From Chryseolinea soli (GTDB lineage: Bacteria > Bacteroidota > Bacteroidia > Cytophagales > Cyclobacteriaceae): a stretch of DNA of 64,000 bases. How positions within the stretch are numbered: the stretch's first letter is position 1; each line of letters starts with the position of its first letter. Where the stretch lies: positions 7,192,001 to 7,256,000 of the forward strand of contig NZ_CP032382.1 in the NCBI RefSeq assembly GCF_003589925.1, written 5' to 3'. Position numbers and translations under genes: made by a program. The notes beneath the pieces are model-generated. The model ran no database searches, was not told where the DNA came from, and saw only the letters and a list, made by a program, of their open reading frames with translations. This document shows, piece after piece, positions 61,010-64,000 of this stretch.

Positions 61010-62035
61010 TTAAATTTTTCGCGTAGAGTTCCTCACCACCAGGGTCGTCTTCATCACCTCGGTGGCGGGAATAAAATTATCCTGATCCTGGTTTTGCTGT
61101 ATGAAAAGCTCGATGGCCTTCTTCCCTATCTCATGCGAGGGCTGTGACACGGTGGTCAGCGAGGGTTCGATAAATCCCGATACGGGTTCGTTCGTAAAAC
61201 CCACCACGGAAATATCGTCCGGCACGCGGATCGACTGCTCTTTCAACATTTGCAGGACGAGCAGGGCAATGGGATCGTTTAAACAAAACAACGCGTCGGG
61301 TCGTTTGTCGGGAGGCAACTGGAGCAAGCGCTTCACCCGCTCTACCGGCTCGTGGTGCAGCTCGTCACAATGCACGATCAGTTCTTCATCGGGGGCGATG
61401 TTGTATTGTTTCAGCGCATCGAGGTAGCCCCGTTTGCGCTGGTTGCTGATGTAGAAGGTGAGCGGGCCGCCAATGTAGGCGATGCGGCGGCAGCCGGTCT
61501 TGATGAGGTGCTCCACGGCCTTGAAGGCGCCGTCGTGATCGTCGACCACCACCTTGGCCACCTGCAGGCTATCGGTTACGCGATCGAACAGGACCACGGG
61601 AATGTTTTTGTTCAGCAGTTGCTGAATGTGCGCATAGTCCTTGGTTTCGCTCGACATGGAAATGAACAAACCGTCTACGCGGTTGGCCGCCAGCATGTGG
61701 ACGTTCTGCTTTTCGGTTTCGTAGGATTCCAACGACTGACAGATCATGATGCTATAGCCATGGTGCGACGCCTCTTCCTGCATGCCGCTGATGGCCGAGG
61801 AGAAGAAATGCAGCGCGATCTCGGGGACGATGATGCCCAGGGTGTTGGTGCGCTTGATGCGCAGGCTTTGCGCCACGCGGTTGGGTTCGTAGTGAAGTCT
61901 TTCGGCCATCTCCAACACGGCCTTTTTGGTTTCGGGATTCACGTCGGGTGCACCGCGCAAGGCCCTCGACACCGTGGAGATGGAAATGTTCAGCTTAATG
62001 GCAATGTCACGGATGGTCGCTTGGGTGTTTTTCAT
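61010..62035 (-). CDS. LacI-family transcriptional regulator
   Basis: 341 residues from ATG 62035. N-terminal helix-turn-helix: TIRDIAIKLNISISTVSRAL (about 7-26), with hinge HYEPNRVAQSLR. The rest is the periplasmic-binding-protein-like sugar-binding core (TLGIIVPEIALHFF; AYIGGPLTF; RPDALFCLNDPIALLVL; VVGFTNEPVSGFIEP). It is divergent from galK-galT, so it most likely regulates the galactose genes, with an effector such as galactose or an intermediate (inference). The intergenic gap of 281 bases should include its operator. Confidence 0.92.
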   Translation of the reverse strand: MKNTQATIRDIAIKLNISISTVSRALRGAPDVNPETKKAVLEMAERLHYEPNRVAQSLRIKRTNTLGIIVPEIALHFFSSAISGMQEEASHHGYSIMICQSLESYETEKQNVHMLAANRVDGLFISMSSETKDYAHIQQLLNKNIPVVLFDRVTDSLQVAKVVVDDHDGAFKAVEHLIKTGCRRIAYIGGPLTFYISNQRKRGYLDALKQYNIAPDEELIVHCDELHHEPVERVKRLLQLPPDKRPDALFCLNDPIALLVLQMLKEQSIRVPDDISVVGFTNEPVSGFIEPSLTTVSQPSHEIGKKAIELFIQQNQDQDNFIPATEVMKTTLVVRNSTRKI

Positions 62036-62113
62036 CTGCGGGTGCCCGGTATGTCGCCGGTGTTTTGATCAAAGTGGGGAGGGCGCCGGCGGCGGTGCTC
62101 AAAGGTATACAAA

Positions 62114-62127
62114 TGATAACGTTGCCG
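62114..62127. promoter_or_regulatory. Candidate LacI-type operator
   Basis: TGATAACGTTGCCG has a central CG and partly symmetric half-sites (GATAAC / GGCAAC on the other strand, 4 of 6 identical), as expected of LacI-family operators. It lies 79 bases upstream of the regulator's ATG and about 190 before galK. Confidence 0.3.
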
Positions 62128-62316
62128 GAATCGTTTTTTCAAGAAAGCAGTGTTCATCGGGCTGTTTATCTCGCGGAAGTGACCGTATTTAGCATCGCTA
62201 AGTTAATAGTTTGGGTTAAATTTTAATTTGGCACTGATAGAAGGCCGCTGGCTGCGGGCCCTTTTCCCCAGCCACGCCTCTATCTCCCTAAACCATTTTT
62301 TAATCGCTAACCGATC

Positions 62317-63540
62317 ATGAATCAGCCAAACGTGTTGACGCAAAAAGGATCCCTCCCCGAATTCCAACCTTCCGAGATCCGGAACAAGTTTCTAGAACGC
62401 TATAAAACCGAACCACTGCTGGTACGCTCCCCGGGCCGCATCAATTTCATTGGCGAACACACCGACTACAACGAGGGCTTTGTGATGCCCGCCGCCATCG
62501 ACCGCGACATCCTGGTGGCCATTGGTGCCTCGGCCGACTCCCGGTCCACGCTCTACTCCGTGAAGCACGACGAAACCCTGGAGTTTGATGTGCAACATCC
62601 CGAAAAAGTGACGTTTCCCGCCTGGGCCAACTACCTGCTGGGGGTGGTGCGACAGTTTGTGGACAAGGGCTATGACGTGAAGCCCATTCATGCCATCATC
62701 GACGGCAATGTTCCAACAGGAGCAGGGTTGTCGTCGTCGGCCGCGTTGGAGTGTGGGTTTGCTTTTGCACTGGATCACCTGCACGGATTTGGGATCCCCA
62801 AGCTCGATCTCATTCACATCGCGCAATGGTCGGAGCACAACTACGTCGGCGTGAAGTGTGGCATCATGGACCAGTTCTCCAGCATGATGGGCGCCGCCGG
62901 GAAGGCTTTTGTGCTGGACTGCCGTTCGCTGACCTACGAATATTTTCCCCTCAATCTGAAAGACTATGCCATCGTGCTTTGCGATACGATGGTGAAGCAC
63001 TCGCTGGCCAACTCGGCCTATAACACGCGACGCGCCGAGTGCGAAAAAGGCGTGTCGATCCTGAAGGCCCACTACCCGACCATCCAAAGCCTGCGCGATG
63101 TTACCCTGGAGATGATCGAGGCCCACCGCGAAGAATTTTCCCCAAAAGAATATGACCGCTGCACCTATGTGGTCGCCGAAAACCAACGTGTGCTGCTCGC
63201 CGCAGACGACCTGGCCAAGGGCAACCTGGCTTCCTTCGGCCAGCGCATGTATGAAACCCACGACGGACTTTCGCGCCTTTATGAAGTGAGCTGTCTCGAG
63301 CTGGATTTCCTGGTGGATGAGGCCAAAAAATTTGGCGGTGTGATCGGGGCCCGCATGATGGGTGGCGGATTTGGTGGCTGCACGATCAACCTCGTGCAAA
63401 AGAGCCGCGTCAATGAATTTATCGAAACGCTCAGCAGCGCCTATCGCAAGAATATTCACCGCGACATGCATGCCTACGTGGTGGCCTTGAAAGACGGCAC
63501 CAGCGTTATTCCCGCCATTGCCAAACCTTCCTTACTTTAA
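62317..63540 (+). CDS. galK: Galactokinase
   Basis: 407 residues from ATG 62317. GHMP-kinase motifs: RSPGRINFIGEHTDYNEGF (about 38-56, galactokinase signature), GNVPTGAGLSSSAALE (about 129-144, ATP-binding loop), and GGGFGGCTI (about 348-356). It phosphorylates alpha-D-galactose to galactose-1-phosphate at the cost of ATP in the Leloir pathway. The next gene, galT, begins 8 bases after its stop, so galK-galT are an operon. It is divergent from the LacI-type regulator. Confidence 0.97.
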   Translation: MNQPNVLTQKGSLPEFQPSEIRNKFLERYKTEPLLVRSPGRINFIGEHTDYNEGFVMPAAIDRDILVAIGASADSRSTLYSVKHDETLEFDVQHPEKVTFPAWANYLLGVVRQFVDKGYDVKPIHAIIDGNVPTGAGLSSSAALECGFAFALDHLHGFGIPKLDLIHIAQWSEHNYVGVKCGIMDQFSSMMGAAGKAFVLDCRSLTYEYFPLNLKDYAIVLCDTMVKHSLANSAYNTRRAECEKGVSILKAHYPTIQSLRDVTLEMIEAHREEFSPKEYDRCTYVVAENQRVLLAADDLAKGNLASFGQRMYETHDGLSRLYEVSCLELDFLVDEAKKFGGVIGARMMGGGFGGCTINLVQKSRVNEFIETLSSAYRKNIHRDMHAYVVALKDGTSVIPAIAKPSLL

Positions 63541-63548
63541 CTTTCCGT

Positions 63549-64000
63549 ATGGCTTTTGATGTTTCAGAACATTCTCATCGCAGATACAATCCGTTGACGG
63601 GCGAATGGGTGCAGGTGTCGCCACACCGCTCCAAACGCCCCTGGCAGGGACAGCAGGAAAAGACCGAGGGCGAAAGCATCCCGCCCTATGACCCCACGTG
63701 CTACCTGTGTCCCGGCAACAAGCGCTCCAACGGCGAACACAACCCGACCTATACCGGCCCGTTTGCGTTCACCAACGACTTTAGCGCCATCGTGGAAGAC
63801 GTCCCGGAGGGCACGATCGACGATGGCTTGTTCCAGGCAAAAACCGAAAAAGGAATTTGCCGGGTGATCTGCTTTTCGCCGCGGCACGACCTCACCATTC
63901 CCGAAATGGAAGTGGACCACATCGCGGCCGTGGTGCGGCTGTGGCAAGACGAATATGCGACGCTGGGCAGCAAACCTTTTGTGAACCATGTGCAGATCTT
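63549..64000 (+). CDS. galT: Galactose-1-phosphate uridylyltransferase, 3' end cut by window
   Basis: About 150 residues are visible from ATG 63549. The N-terminus (RYNPLTGEWVQVSPHRSKRP) and the zinc ligand pair CYLCPGN (about 58-64) are GalT-specific; NDFSAIVEDV and RVICFSPRHDLTI follow as expected. The catalytic HPH motif lies beyond the edge. The enzyme swaps UMP between UDP-glucose and galactose-1-phosphate. It is translated 8 bases downstream of galK. Confidence 0.96.
   Translation, partial: MAFDVSEHSHRRYNPLTGEWVQVSPHRSKRPWQGQQEKTEGESIPPYDPTCYLCPGNKRSNGEHNPTYTGPFAFTNDFSAIVEDVPEGTIDDGLFQAKTEKGICRVICFSPRHDLTIPEMEVDHIAAVVRLWQDEYATLGSKPFVNHVQI

Overview
The window is chromosomal DNA of moderate GC from a member of the Bacteroidota, most likely order Cytophagales (soil or freshwater, gliding-type lineage). 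The evidence is: secreted proteins with both kinds of type IX secretion (T9SS) C-terminal signals (gliding-associated CHU_C/type B at 1-2856, type A at 28961-34213), a PorE-like OmpA protein, menaquinone-pathway MenC, many outer-membrane lipoproteins, and promoters of the Bacteroidota form TTTG-N20-TAnnTTTG (the best is in front of purB). No rRNA, tRNA, CRISPR array, insertion sequence or phage gene was seen. Gene density is high and most intergenic gaps are under 250 bases.

Layout. 1-2856 (minus): large secreted type B T9SS cargo, cut by the window edge. 3047-5634: DUF1800 + DUF1501 pair. 5678-6151: two small unknown genes. 6205-8944: acyltransferase and GpsA (phospholipid entry). 8949-16154: bestrophin, an exported protein, DoxX, a Rieske oxygenase plus amino-acid permease operon, MenC, QueA. 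16240-18573: PorE-like OmpA protein. 18814-34213: a tightly packed six-gene operon ending at a strong terminator. It encodes an NTT/MFS-HEAT-cNMP-like membrane protein, a TIR/DUF4062-like protein, a membrane-anchored STAND ATPase with WD40 propeller, a beta-barrel, a propeller lipoprotein and a 1750-residue T9SS surface protein. This is the best candidate in the window for an undescribed system: it reads as one signalling line from cytosol to cell surface. 34370-37354: TerC, DinB/YfiT-like, YheT-like hydrolase, and an SRAP (HMCES/YedK) homologue that has lost its catalytic residues. 37524-41465 (minus): Lys-rich lipoprotein, then a metal-type ABC operon (ATPase, FtsX-like permease with a His-rich loop, OB-fold secreted protein). 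41662-47596: GlcG/HbpS-like protein, a possible gene remnant, a serine hydrolase, and a 1324-residue membrane sensor with a degenerate P-loop domain. 48018-56046: two DUF885 peptidase-like lipoproteins flanking tandem small Cys-rich lipoproteins, an unknown membrane protein, an SMP-30-like lipoprotein, a CBU_0592-like protein and a CDF metal transporter. 56115-60934: PaaE-type reductase, PurB, Bcr/CflA exporter, MsrB. 61010-64000: LacI-type regulator divergent from galK-galT (Leloir pathway), the last gene cut by the edge.

Functional links: galK-galT with the LacI regulator form a sugar divergon; the acyltransferase and gpsA overlap and make and acylate glycerol-3-phosphate; the minus-strand ABC genes resemble zinc-responsive operons of other bacteria; the T9SS cargos and the PorE-like protein point to active surface export. 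All functional names rest on reading motifs and architecture by eye; no database search was possible.
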